This document shows, one piece after another, positions 41,867 to 50,617 of a DNA stretch of 64,000 bases (positions within the stretch are counted from its first letter, which is position 1; every line of letters begins with the position of its first letter). The stretch is from Kitasatospora cinereorecta (GTDB lineage: Bacteria > Actinomycetota > Actinomycetes > Streptomycetales > Streptomycetaceae). Under the pieces are notes generated by a model, which worked only from the letters and a program-made list of their open reading frames with translations, was not told the DNA's origin and searched no databases. The position numbers were made by a program, and so were the translations under genes. The stretch spans positions 152,001-216,000 of the forward strand of contig NZ_JAMZDX010000001.1 in assembly GCF_024172095.1 (NCBI RefSeq), given 5' to 3'.

Positions 41867-44800
41867 GTGGAGCCTCGGATCATCGGCAGTGGCACGGACG
41901 GCGCGGCGGCGGACGTTTTCGACACCGCCTCCTTGCGCCGGCGGGTGCTGGACGCCTGGACGGCCGCCCCGGCCCGCTTCCGGGAGGACGCCAACGCCGA
42001 GGAGGAGCTGGCCCTCGGCGGCTACCGGGACCGCCTGATCGTCGAGCTGGCGCAGAACGCCGCCGACGCGGCGGCCCGGGCCGGCGCGGCCCCGGGCCGG
42101 TTCCGGCTGACCCTGCGCGACGGGATGCTGGCGGCGGCGAACACCGGCGCCCCGCTGGACACCACCGCGGTCGAGTCGCTGTCCACCCTCCGCGCCTCCG
42201 CCAAGCGCGAGGACGGCCACCCCACCGTCGGCCGGTTCGGCGTCGGCTTCTCGGCCGTCCTGGCGGTCACCGACGAGCCCGCGGTGCTGTCCGCCCACGG
42301 CGGTGTCCGCTGGTCGCTGGCCGAGGCGTACGGGCTGGCCGGGGCCCGCCCGGAGCTGGCGGAGGAGCTGCGCCGGCGCGAGGGGCACGTCCCCCTGCTG
42401 CGGCTGCCGTTCCCGGCCGAGGGCGCCGCCCCGGACGGGTACGACACGGTGGTGGTGCTGCCGCTGCGCGACACGGCCGCCGTCGACCTGACCCGCCGCC
42501 TGCTGGACGAGATCGACGACGCCCTGCTGCTCACCCTGCCGGGGCTGGCCGAGGTGACGGTGGAGACCCCGGAGGGCGTCCGTACGCTCACCCGGACCGC
42601 CGAGCCGCAGCGCCCCGACGGCATCACGACCGTCACCATCACCGACGGCGCCGAGCGCACCGCGTGGCAGACCGTCAGCGCCTCCGGCCGCCTCGCCCCG
42701 GCGCTGCTGGCGGACCGCACCACCGAGGAGCGGGCCCGCCCGTTCTGGTCGGTGACGTGGGCCGTCCCGGTCTCGGCGACCGGCAACCCGCACCCGCTGC
42801 GCACCACCCCGGTGGTGCACGCGCCCACGCCCAGCGAGGAGCCGCTCGGGGTGCCCGCGCTGCTGATCGCCGGCTACCCGCTGGACTCCACCCGGCGCCA
42901 CGTCGCCCCCGGCCCGCTCACCGACTTCCTCACCGAGCGGGCCGCCGACGCCTACGCCGAGCTGCTGCGGGCACGCGGCGCGGACATCCACTCGCTGACG
43001 CTGGTCCCCGGCCCGCTCGGCCAGGGCGCGCTGGACAACGCGCTGCGGTCGGCCATCCTCGACCGGCTGCCCGGCACCCCGTTCCTGCCGTACCCGAAGA
43101 CGGTGGAGGAGGGCACCCCGGCCCTGCGCCCGCGCGACGCGACGCTGCTGGAGGGCGCCGACCACTCGGTGGTGGAGGCGCTGGCCCCGATCTTCCCCGG
43201 CCTGCTCCCGGCCGGCCTGGAGCGGCGTGCGGAGCTGCGCGCGCTGAACGTCCGCCGGGTGCCGCTGGCCGAGGTGGTCGACCAGCTCGGCGGCCTGGAG
43301 CGCGACCCCGCGTGGTGGCGCAACCTGTACGCGGCACTGGGCGGCGCCGACCCGGAGGCGCTCGGCGCGCTGCCCGTCCCGCTCGCCGACGGACGGACCG
43401 TCACCGGCCCGCGCCGCGTCCTGCTGCCGTCCGACGCCGCCGACTGGGCCGGCTACGAGGGCTACCCGGAGTCGCTCGCCGACGCGCTCAACCTGCTCGA
43501 CCTGCGCCTGGCCCACCCGGAGGCGGCCCACCCGCTGCTGGCCAAGCTCGGCGCCGGCACCGCGACCCCCGCCGGCGTGCTGGACACCCCCGAGGTGCGG
43601 ACCGCGGTGGCCCGCTCGGTGGAGCTCGGCGAGGACGACTTCGACGCCGCCGTGGACCTCGCCGACGCGGTGCTGGCCCTGGTCAGGGCGGCCGCCCCGG
43701 CACCCGGCGAGCACCCGTGGCTGGGCCGCCTGGCACTGCCCGACGACGAGGGCGAGCTGACCCGCGCCGGCGAGCTGATCCTCCCGGACAGCCCGCTGGC
43801 CGCGCTCGCCCGCGAGGACGACGCCGCCTGGGTGGACGAGGACCTGCTGGAGCGCTGGGGCCCCGAGGTCCTGGTCGCGGCCGGTGTGCTGGCCTCGTTC
43901 GCGCTGGTCCGGGCCGAGGACGTGGTGCTCGACCCGGACGACCTGGAGCGGCTCGACCCGACCGCCCCGGCCGACCGGGCCGCCGGCGGCGCCCCCACCG
44001 GCCTGATCGACGAGGCCCCGGACGGCCTCGCCGACTGGTGCGAGGACGCGCTGGAGGCACTGCACGCCGACGACAGCGGCGAGCTGGGCGTCCCCCCGGT
44101 CGCCGCCGAGCTGGTCGCCGTCCGCGACCTCGACCTGGTCGACGACGACGCCTGGCCCGAGGCCCTCGCCCTGCTCGCCCGCCCCCCGTACCGCGAGGCC
44201 GTGGTCAACCCGGTGCGCACCCTGCTGCCCGACGGCTCGTACGTCGACCTGCCGCCGTACACCGCCTGGTGGCTGCGCGACCACCCGGTGCTGGACGGCC
44301 GCGAGCCGGCCGGACTGCGCGCCGCCGGCGCCGATCCGCTGCTGCGCGGCCTCTACGACGAGGCCCGCACCACGCTGGACGCCCAGTTCCTGCACGCGCT
44401 CGGCGTGCGCACCACGCTGGCCGCGCTGCTCGCCGAGCCGCACGGCCCGGAGGAGCTGGTCGACCGCCTGGTCGACCCGGACTCCGTGGTGACCCACCGC
44501 CAGCTGCACGGCATCTACACCGCCCTGGCCAGGCTTCCGCTCGAGCGGGTGGAGGCGCTGGACGAGGTGCGCGCGCTGCCGCCGCTGGACGAGTCCACCG
44601 GCCGCCGCGACGACCGCACGGTGATCGTGGACGCCGCCGACGCGGTCGTCGCCGACGCCCCCGACCTGGTCGAGCTGCTGCACGGCCACCACGTGCTGCC
44701 GGTCGAGCCCGCGCTGGCGGCCGAGCTGGCCGAGCGGCTGCACGTCTCGCTGGCCAGCGAGGTGGCCGGCGGCCGGGTGCTCTCCGAGGGCACCCTGCAC

Positions 44801-45157
44801 CGTGTCCCGGCCGTGGTCCGTGAGCTGCTGCCCGGCTGCCCCGCCGTGTACGAGGAGCACGACGAGCTGCTGGTGGTCGGCCCGGACGGCGCGGAGGCCC
44901 ACGTCGCCTGGCGCTGGGACGTCGCGGGGACCGCCCCCGAGCTGCCCTACGACCCCGAGGCCGCCGAGGCGGCGGACGAGGACGACGAGTTCGAGGTCCC
45001 CCCGGTCCCCGGACTCCTCCACGCCGCCACCCCGGAGGGCCTGGCCGCGGGCCTGGCCTGGTCGGTCGGCCAGTGGCACCGCCGCTTCGAGGTCCTCGCC
45101 GCGCTCAGCGAGCCCGAGCGGGCGTACGAACTGCTCTTCGCCCGCGACTACGAGTGA
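41867..45157 (+). CDS. Sacsin/Hsp90-type ATPase-domain protein
   Basis: The protein of about 1,096 residues has a GHKL-type ATPase at the N-terminus: N-box DRLIVELAQNAADAAARAG, nucleotide-binding AAANTGAPLDTTAV and glycine-rich VGRFGVGFSAVLAVTDEP. The long remainder (about 850 residues) is rich in acidic residues and has no recognised domain. In streptomycetes such proteins are often named Hsp90-like or sacsin N-terminal ATPase-like; a chaperone-like role is likely but unproven. GTG at 41867 with GGAAGG ten bases upstream is preferred; ATG at 41828 is in frame, but its purine-rich sequence is only one base away. Confidence 0.85.
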   Translation: MEPRIIGSGTDGAAADVFDTASLRRRVLDAWTAAPARFREDANAEEELALGGYRDRLIVELAQNAADAAARAGAAPGRFRLTLRDGMLAAANTGAPLDTTAVESLSTLRASAKREDGHPTVGRFGVGFSAVLAVTDEPAVLSAHGGVRWSLAEAYGLAGARPELAEELRRREGHVPLLRLPFPAEGAAPDGYDTVVVLPLRDTAAVDLTRRLLDEIDDALLLTLPGLAEVTVETPEGVRTLTRTAEPQRPDGITTVTITDGAERTAWQTVSASGRLAPALLADRTTEERARPFWSVTWAVPVSATGNPHPLRTTPVVHAPTPSEEPLGVPALLIAGYPLDSTRRHVAPGPLTDFLTERAADAYAELLRARGADIHSLTLVPGPLGQGALDNALRSAILDRLPGTPFLPYPKTVEEGTPALRPRDATLLEGADHSVVEALAPIFPGLLPAGLERRAELRALNVRRVPLAEVVDQLGGLERDPAWWRNLYAALGGADPEALGALPVPLADGRTVTGPRRVLLPSDAADWAGYEGYPESLADALNLLDLRLAHPEAAHPLLAKLGAGTATPAGVLDTPEVRTAVARSVELGEDDFDAAVDLADAVLALVRAAAPAPGEHPWLGRLALPDDEGELTRAGELILPDSPLAALAREDDAAWVDEDLLERWGPEVLVAAGVLASFALVRAEDVVLDPDDLERLDPTAPADRAAGGAPTGLIDEAPDGLADWCEDALEALHADDSGELGVPPVAAELVAVRDLDLVDDDAWPEALALLARPPYREAVVNPVRTLLPDGSYVDLPPYTAWWLRDHPVLDGREPAGLRAAGADPLLRGLYDEARTTLDAQFLHALGVRTTLAALLAEPHGPEELVDRLVDPDSVVTHRQLHGIYTALARLPLERVEALDEVRALPPLDESTGRRDDRTVIVDAADAVVADAPDLVELLHGHHVLPVEPALAAELAERLHVSLASEVAGGRVLSEGTLHRVPAVVRELLPGCPAVYEEHDELLVVGPDGAEAHVAWRWDVAGTAPELPYDPEAAEAADEDDEFEVPPVPGLLHAATPEGLAAGLAWSVGQWHRRFEVLAALSEPERAYELLFARDYE

Positions 45158-45170
45158 CCCGGCCGTGAAG

Positions 45171-45209
45171 CGCGGGAGCGCCCCGAACCCCCCTCGGGGC
45201 GCTCCCGCG
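45171..45209 (+). terminator. Terminator after the sacsin-like gene
   Basis: The perfect 16-bp arms (45171-45186 and 45194-45209) have a 7-base loop and lie 13 bp after the stop. The hairpin sits between convergent genes and could serve both. Confidence 0.85.
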
Positions 45210-45260
45210 GACACCACACTGCAGGGGCGCGATAAACCCCCGATTGTCAGCCGATGACGG

Positions 45261-47816
45261 TCAGGCCCGCTCGGCGTCGACCGGCGCCTCCTCGGCCCGC
45301 TCGGGCCTCCCGTCGGCCTCCCGGACCGCCACCCGCCAGACGATCTCCAGCAGCACGCCCGCGACCAGCGCGATCGCCACCGCGATCCACGGATCCTCGG
45401 CGCCGGCCAGCGAGAGCTCGAAGAAGTCCGACAGCCCCGGCACCACCAGCACCAGCGCGAACGCCCCGCCCATCGCCCCGATCAGCAGCAGCCGCCACCA
45501 GGTGTACGGCCGCGCCACGATCGCCAGCACCCAGATCGCCACCAGGAACAGCGTCAGCGTCGCCACGCTGGTGTCCGCCTCCAGGTCGGTCCCGTGGTTG
45601 GCCCGGGCCAGCATGTACGCGGTGAAGGTGGCGGCGCCCGCGATGACCCCGCCCGGCACGGCCAGGCGCAGCACCCGCCGCACGAACCCGGTCCTGGCCC
45701 GTTCGTTGTTGGGCGCCAGCGCCAGGAAGAAGGCCGGCACGCCGATGGTCAGGGTGGAGAGCACGGTCGAGTGCCGGGGCAGGAACGGGTACGGCACGTG
45801 GGTGAAGACCACCAGCAGGGCCAGCAGCACCGAGTAGACCGTCTTGACCAGGAACAGGCTCGCCACCCGTTCGATGTTGCCGATCACCCGGCGGCCCTCG
45901 GCCACCACCGAGGGCAGGGTGGCGAACCGGTCGTCCAGCAGCACGATCTGGGCGACCGCCTTGGTGGCGTCCGACCCGGTGCCCATCGCCACCCCGATGT
46001 CGGCGTCCTTGAGCGCCAGAACGTCGTTGACGCCGTCCCCGGTCATCGCCACGGTGTGCCCGCGGGCCTGCAGCGCGCCGACCAGTTCCCGCTTCTGCTG
46101 CGGGGTGACCCGGCCGAACACCGCCGTCCGGTCGGCCACCTCGGCCAGCTCCGCCGGGTCCTCGGGCAGCGTCCGGGCGTCGAGTGCGGTGTCCGCCCCG
46201 GGCAGCCCCAGGTGCGCGGCCACCGCCCCGACCGACACCGCCGCGTCACCGGAGATCACCTTGGCCCGCACCCGCTGGCTCTCGAAGTAGCGCAGCGTGT
46301 CGGCGGCGTCGTCGCGCAGCCGCTGCTGAAGCACCACCAGGGCGAGCGGCCGGAGCCCGGCGGCCGGGTCGGGCGAGTCCAGCGGGGCCGGGGTGCGGCC
46401 GAGCAGCAGCACCCGCAGGCCCTTGGCGCCCAGCTCGTCCACCTCGGCCAGCTGCGGGTCGCCGGCCGGCAGCAGCACGTCCGGCGCGCCGAGCAGCCAG
46501 CTGGCCTCGGTGCCCTGCGGCTCCAGCAGCTGCACCCCGCTCCACTTGCGGGCCGAGGAGAACGGCATCGCCGCCACCACCCGCCAGGCGCCGTCGTCCG
46601 GGGTCGGGTCGTCCGGGGTGCCGTGGTCCGGGGTGCGGTCGTCCGGGGTGCCGAAGGCGTCGATCACCGCCCGCATGCTGGGGTTGGGCCGGGCGTCGGC
46701 GGCGCCCATCGCGCCGAGCGCCCGCTGCAGCACCGCGCGGTCGGCGAACAGGTGCTCGGCCACCGGGGTGCCCGACCGCAGGTGCCCGTCGGCCTGCGGC
46801 AGCGGCCGCAGCTCGACCAGGTCCATGCCGCCCTCAGTCAGCGTCCCGGTCTTGTCCAGGCAGACGGTGTCCACCCGGGCCAGGCCCTCGATCGCCGGCA
46901 GCTCCTGGACCAGGCACTTCTTGCGCCCCAGCCGGACCACCCCGATCGCGAACGCCACCGAGGTCAGCAGCACCAGCCCCTCCGGCACCATCGGCACGAT
47001 CCCGGCCACCATCCGGCGGACCGCCTCCCGCCAGTCGTGCCCCTCCACCGCCAGCTGGCTGATCACCAGCCCCAGCGCGGTCGGGATCAGCAGATAGGTG
47101 ATGAAGCGCAGGATGTCGTCGATGCCGCTGCGCAGCTCGGAGCGGACCAGGGTGAACCGGCTCGCCTCCTCGGCCAGCTGCGCCGCGTACGCCTCCCGGC
47201 CGACCCGGGTCGCGGTGAAGGCGCCCGCGCCGGCCACCACGAAGGAGCCGGACATCACCTGGTCGCCGGGGTGCTTCAGCACCGGGTCGGGCTCGCCGGT
47301 GAGCAGCGACTCGTCGATCTCCAGCCCGTCCGCCTCGGCGACCCGGCCGTCGACCACCACCTTGTCGCCGATGCCCAGCAGCACGGTGTCGTCCAGCACG
47401 ATCCCGGCGGTCGGCACCCGGACGGCCGTCCCGTCCCGGCGGACCTGAGGCTTGGCCTCGCCGATCAGCGCCAGGCCGTCCAGGGTCCGCTTGGCGCGCA
47501 GCTCCTGCACGATGCCGATCGCCGTGTTGGCGACGATGACCAGGCCGAACAGGCCGTCCTGGATCGGGCCGACCACCAGGATGATCGCGAACATCACGCC
47601 GATGATCGCGTTGAACCGGGTGAAGACGTTGGCCCGGACGATCTCCTTGGCGGAGCGGCTGGAGCGGACCGGGACGTCGTTCACCTCGCCGCGGGCGACC
47701 CGTTCGGCGACCTCGGCGGCGGTCAGTCCGGTGCTCCGCCCGCCGCGCCCGGGGCCCGACCCGGTGGCGTGGGCGCCGGAGCCGGTGGGGGCCGTGCCGT
47801 CCGCTGGGTGCGTCAT
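45261..47816 (-). CDS. Cation-translocating P-type ATPase (CtpE-like)
   Basis: The 851-residue protein has the P-type ATPase layout: N-terminal cytoplasmic region, actuator domain with DESLLTGEPDPV, membrane segment with IVPMVPEGLVLLTS, phosphorylation site DKTGTLT (Asp321), nucleotide-binding domain, and hinge VAMTGDGVNDVLALKDADIG. About ten membrane spans are expected. Overall it resembles mycobacterial CtpE, a calcium-uptake ATPase; the ion here is not proven. The nucleotide-binding domain contains a run of TPDD/TPDH pentapeptide repeats encoded by a 15-bp tandem repeat. ATG at 47816. Confidence 0.9.
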   Translation of the reverse strand: MTHPADGTAPTGSGAHATGSGPGRGGRSTGLTAAEVAERVARGEVNDVPVRSSRSAKEIVRANVFTRFNAIIGVMFAIILVVGPIQDGLFGLVIVANTAIGIVQELRAKRTLDGLALIGEAKPQVRRDGTAVRVPTAGIVLDDTVLLGIGDKVVVDGRVAEADGLEIDESLLTGEPDPVLKHPGDQVMSGSFVVAGAGAFTATRVGREAYAAQLAEEASRFTLVRSELRSGIDDILRFITYLLIPTALGLVISQLAVEGHDWREAVRRMVAGIVPMVPEGLVLLTSVAFAIGVVRLGRKKCLVQELPAIEGLARVDTVCLDKTGTLTEGGMDLVELRPLPQADGHLRSGTPVAEHLFADRAVLQRALGAMGAADARPNPSMRAVIDAFGTPDDRTPDHGTPDDPTPDDGAWRVVAAMPFSSARKWSGVQLLEPQGTEASWLLGAPDVLLPAGDPQLAEVDELGAKGLRVLLLGRTPAPLDSPDPAAGLRPLALVVLQQRLRDDAADTLRYFESQRVRAKVISGDAAVSVGAVAAHLGLPGADTALDARTLPEDPAELAEVADRTAVFGRVTPQQKRELVGALQARGHTVAMTGDGVNDVLALKDADIGVAMGTGSDATKAVAQIVLLDDRFATLPSVVAEGRRVIGNIERVASLFLVKTVYSVLLALLVVFTHVPYPFLPRHSTVLSTLTIGVPAFFLALAPNNERARTGFVRRVLRLAVPGGVIAGAATFTAYMLARANHGTDLEADTSVATLTLFLVAIWVLAIVARPYTWWRLLLIGAMGGAFALVLVVPGLSDFFELSLAGAEDPWIAVAIALVAGVLLEIVWRVAVREADGRPERAEEAPVDAERA
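46593..46652 (-). repeat. Four-copy 15-bp in-frame minisatellite
   Basis: Four units of the GTCGTCCGGGGTGCC type lie at 46593-46607, 46608-46622, 46623-46637 and 46638-46652, with a few substitutions. The unit is a multiple of three, so copy change would add or remove five residues (GTPDD-like) in the P-type ATPase. Confidence 0.85.
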
Positions 47817-47924
47817 GGCACCGACTCTATGAGGGCGATTTGTCCGATGCGCCCTACTTAGGTGCGATTCGGTCCAACCGAGTGGCGGGGGCGCGCGCCC
47901 CGGACCCGGCCCCGGTCGGCGGAC

Positions 47925-48206
47925 TCAGCCCTGGTCGGCGGGCCCGGCGACGGCCGCGGACTCGGCGGCCCGGGCGCGCCGGATGGCGTCCCGGCGGGCC
48001 CGGCAGTACCAGAGGCCGATCAGGCCGAGCAGCCCGCCGGAGAGGCAGATCCACGGCCAGCTGCCGTGCCCGTGGTCGGAGAGCGCGCTCTGGAAGGGGA
48101 GCAGCACCACGAAGGCGGCGAACCACAGCGCCGTCCCGGCGCCGACGATCGCGACGTCGTTCGCCTCCAGCGGCGGGGGAGCGGGGCGCAGCGGGGTCTT
48201 GGGCAT
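47925..48206 (-). CDS. DUF2530 small membrane protein
   Basis: The 93-residue protein has two membrane spans (VAIVGAGTALWFAAFVVLLPF and WPWICLSGGLLGLIGLWYCR) with a conserved basic stretch (RARRDAIRRARAAE) after the second. It fits the actinobacterial DUF2530 family of unknown function. It is divergent from the purine permease gene. ATG at 48206. Confidence 0.82.
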   Translation of the reverse strand: MPKTPLRPAPPPLEANDVAIVGAGTALWFAAFVVLLPFQSALSDHGHGSWPWICLSGGLLGLIGLWYCRARRDAIRRARAAESAAVAGPADQG

Positions 48207-48275
48207 GGGCCCTAGGGTACGGGGGTGGCCGCGGCGGACGGCAGTGGCCGGGTGATTTCCCGGCGGGCGCGGTGC

Positions 48276-48325
48276 GGGGCCGCTGTTCTCGGTCAGGGGC
48301 CGCTGCTGCGCGGTAAGGGGCTTCC
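48276..48325. repeat. GGGGCCGCTG direct repeats before the purine permease
   Basis: GGGGCCGCTG occurs at 48276-48285 and 48296-48305, with a partial third copy (GGGGCTTCC) at 48317-48325, at a spacing of 20-21 bp. The repeats lie 80-130 bp before the permease start, so they could be regulator-binding sites. Confidence 0.4.
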
Positions 48326-48404
48326 TCTACGCGCGAAGATGGCGTGCGTACGATCCGAAATTCATACTTGTGCTTCCTCTGCCCCCACCCGACGAGGACC
48401 CCGC

Positions 48405-49868
48405 ATGTCTCCGCTGGCCCAGCCGACGGCCGCCACCCCCGAGTCCGACCGGATCGCCCCGCGGCCCCCGGCGAGCCCCCTGGACCGCTTCTTCCGCATC
48501 TCCGAGCGCGGCTCCACGCTGCCCCGCGAGATCCGCGGCGGTGTCGCCACCTTCTTCACGATGGCGTACATCCTGGTGCTCAACCCGATCATCCTCGCCT
48601 CCGCCACCGACGCCACCGGCGCCCACCTGGACAGCGCCCAGCTGGTCACCGCCACCGCGCTCACCGCCGGGCTCACCACCCTGCTGATGGGCGTCATCGG
48701 CAACGTCCCGATCGGCCTGGCGGCCGGCCTCGGCGTCAACACCATCGTGGCCCTCCAGCTCGCGCCCCGGATGAGCTGGCCGGACGCCATGGGCATGGTG
48801 GTGCTGGCCGGCTTCGCGATCATGGTCCTGGTCGCCACCGGCCTGCGCGAGCGGGTGATGAACGCCGTCCCGCTCGGCCTGCGCAAGGCCATCGCCATCG
48901 GCATCGGCCTCTTCATCGGCCTGGTCGGCCTGGTCGACTCCGGCTTCGTCAGCCGCATCCCGGACGCCGCTCACACCACCGTCCCGCTCCAGCTCGGCGG
49001 CACCGGCCACCTGCTCGGCTGGCCGGTCCTGGTCTTCGTCATCGGCCTGCTGCTCACCCTGGCGCTGGTGGTCCGCAAGGTGCCCGGCGCGATCCTGATC
49101 TCCATCGCGGTGACCACCGGCATCGCCGTCCTGGTCCAGCAGCTCGCCCATCTGACCGGGCAGTCCTGGGGCCTCACCGTCCCCGCCTGGCCGGGCAACC
49201 CGGTGGCCGCCCCTGACTTCGGCCTGGTCGGTCACGTCAGCCTGTTCGGCGGCTTCTCCAAGGTCGGCGCGGTGACCGGAAGTTTGTTCGTTTTCACCGT
49301 GCTGATGTCCTGCTTCTTCGACGCGATGGGCACCATCCTCGGCGTCGCCGACGAGGCTCGGCTGCTCGACGCCAAGGGCGACCTGCCCGGCATCAACAAG
49401 ATCCTGATGGTGGACGGCATCGCCACCGCCGCCGGCGGCGCCACCTCCTCCTCCGCCAACACCTGCTTCGTCGAGTCCACCGCCGGCGTCGGCGAGGGCG
49501 CCCGCACCGGCTTCGCCTCGATCGTCACCGGCGCACTCTTCCTGGTCGCCCTCTTCCTCACCCCGCTCGCCACCATGGTCCCGGCCCAGGCCGCCACCCC
49601 CGCGCTGGTCACCGTCGGCTTCCTGATCCTGGCCAACTCGGTCAAGGAGATCGACTGGTCCGACCACACCATCGCGATGCCGGCCTTCCTGACCATCGTG
49701 ATGATGCCGTTCACGTACTCGATCACCAACGGCATCGGCGTCGGCTTCATCGCCTTCTGCGTGCTGCGCCTGGCCGCCGGCCGGGGCCGCGAGGTGCCCG
49801 TCGCGATGTACGCGGTCGCGGCGGTGTTCACCTTCTACTACCTGATGCCGGCGCTCGGCCTCGGCTGA
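48405..49868 (+). CDS. NCS2-family purine permease (AzgA type)
   Basis: The 487-residue transporter has about twelve to fourteen spans with AzgA-type signatures: REIRGGVATFFTMAYILVLNPIIL, GLAAGLGVNTIVAL, LRKAIAIGIGLFIGLVGLVDSGFV, and the substrate-site loops DAMGTILGVADEARLLD and SSSANTCFVESTAGVGEGARTGFASIVTG. These are proton symporters for adenine, guanine and hypoxanthine. MqnB in this window releases hypoxanthine, a possible but indirect link. ATG at 48405. A terminator hairpin follows. Confidence 0.92.
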   Translation: MSPLAQPTAATPESDRIAPRPPASPLDRFFRISERGSTLPREIRGGVATFFTMAYILVLNPIILASATDATGAHLDSAQLVTATALTAGLTTLLMGVIGNVPIGLAAGLGVNTIVALQLAPRMSWPDAMGMVVLAGFAIMVLVATGLRERVMNAVPLGLRKAIAIGIGLFIGLVGLVDSGFVSRIPDAAHTTVPLQLGGTGHLLGWPVLVFVIGLLLTLALVVRKVPGAILISIAVTTGIAVLVQQLAHLTGQSWGLTVPAWPGNPVAAPDFGLVGHVSLFGGFSKVGAVTGSLFVFTVLMSCFFDAMGTILGVADEARLLDAKGDLPGINKILMVDGIATAAGGATSSSANTCFVESTAGVGEGARTGFASIVTGALFLVALFLTPLATMVPAQAATPALVTVGFLILANSVKEIDWSDHTIAMPAFLTIVMMPFTYSITNGIGVGFIAFCVLRLAAGRGREVPVAMYAVAAVFTFYYLMPALGLG

Positions 49869-49891
49869 CGGCCGCGCCGCCGGGAGCACTG

Positions 49892-49923
49892 CGGGCCCCT
49901 TCCCCTGTGTGGGGGGAGGGGCC
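49892..49923. terminator. Bidirectional terminator
   Basis: GGGCCCCTTCCCC (49892-49904) pairs with GGGGGAGGGGCCC (49911-49923) with one G-U-type mismatch. It lies between the convergent purine permease and HxlR genes. Confidence 0.75.
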
Positions 49924-49938
49924 CGTCGGTGTTCCGGG

Positions 49939-50397
49939 TCAGGTGGTGAGGGTGCCCGGGCCGGGTTCCACGGCGACCTGGTCGGCGGTGAGTTCGGCGC
50001 CGCAGTCCTCGCAGATCGAGAGCTGGCGCAGCGCGCCGCCGCAGCCCTCGTGCCGGTAGAGGATCGGCGGGCCCTGCGGGGCCGCCCAGCGGTCGCCCCA
50101 GACGGTCAGGGCGACCAGGACGGGCTGAAGGTCGAGCCCCTTCTCGGTGAGTATGTACTCGTGGGTCGCCTGCTCGCCGCCGATCGGCCGGGTGGACATC
50201 AGTCCGGCTTCGACGAAGCGCTCCAGCCGGCTGGAGAGGATGTTCGGCGCGACCCCGAGCCCGCGCTGGAACTCGGTGAACCGGGTCGACCCCGCGAACA
50301 TCGCGTCCCGCAGGATCAGCAGGCTCCACCGCTCACCGACCACCTCCAGCGTGCGGGCGGCCGAGCAGTTCTCCCGTTCGTAGGTCCGGCCCAGCAT
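49939..50397 (-). CDS. HxlR-family regulator with conserved redox-type Cys
   Basis: The 152-residue winged-helix regulator has ENCSAARTLEVVGERWSLLILRDAMF, RFTEFQRGLGVAPNILSSRLERFVEAGLM and EYILTEKGLDLQPVLVALTVWGDRWA. The Cys before the first helix occupies the position used for thiol or electrophile sensing in YodB/HypR-type members. A C-terminal Cys cluster (HEGCGG...ICEDCG) is also present. GGAGG precedes the ATG at 50397. It is divergent from the hydrolase-efflux operon, with repeated operator sequences between. Confidence 0.9.
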   Translation of the reverse strand: MLGRTYERENCSAARTLEVVGERWSLLILRDAMFAGSTRFTEFQRGLGVAPNILSSRLERFVEAGLMSTRPIGGEQATHEYILTEKGLDLQPVLVALTVWGDRWAAPQGPPILYRHEGCGGALRQLSICEDCGAELTADQVAVEPGPGTLTT

Positions 50398-50418
50398 CGA
50401 GCACCTCCATCCCGATCA

Positions 50419-50480
50419 ACTTGCGTCACGATAGTGACCACCGGTATGTTACCCGCATCACGCTACTTGCATCACGATAG
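50419..50480. promoter_or_regulatory. Operator repeats of the HxlR/hydrolase promoter
   Basis: ACTTGCGTCACGATAG (50419-50434) and ACTTGCATCACGATAG (50465-50480) differ at one base. A third partial copy (GCATCACGCTA, 50455-50465) lies between. Spacings of the GCRTCACG cores are 32 and 14 bp. They lie between the divergent regulator and hydrolase and are probably HxlR-binding sites. Confidence 0.65.
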
Positions 50481-50617
50481 CGGAATGGTGTGAACCTCCA
50501 GGCTGTCCGGCTCCCGGGCTTTAAACCCGTCAGATGGGCACGCAGGGAGAAACGCGCTCCGGCCCCAACCGGAAGGCTTGACGCACCACTTCATGTGACG
50601 GACGAGGAGGGTGCACC

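Noticed and set aside
41537..45217. 1,226-codon open frame on the minus strand
   Set aside because: It is entirely antisense to the DUF3027 end and the sacsin-like gene and reads as Val/Gly/Arg/Gln repeats without any domain.
48207..48404. Purine riboswitch before the permease
   Set aside because: No conserved purine-aptamer core was seen; only direct repeats are present.
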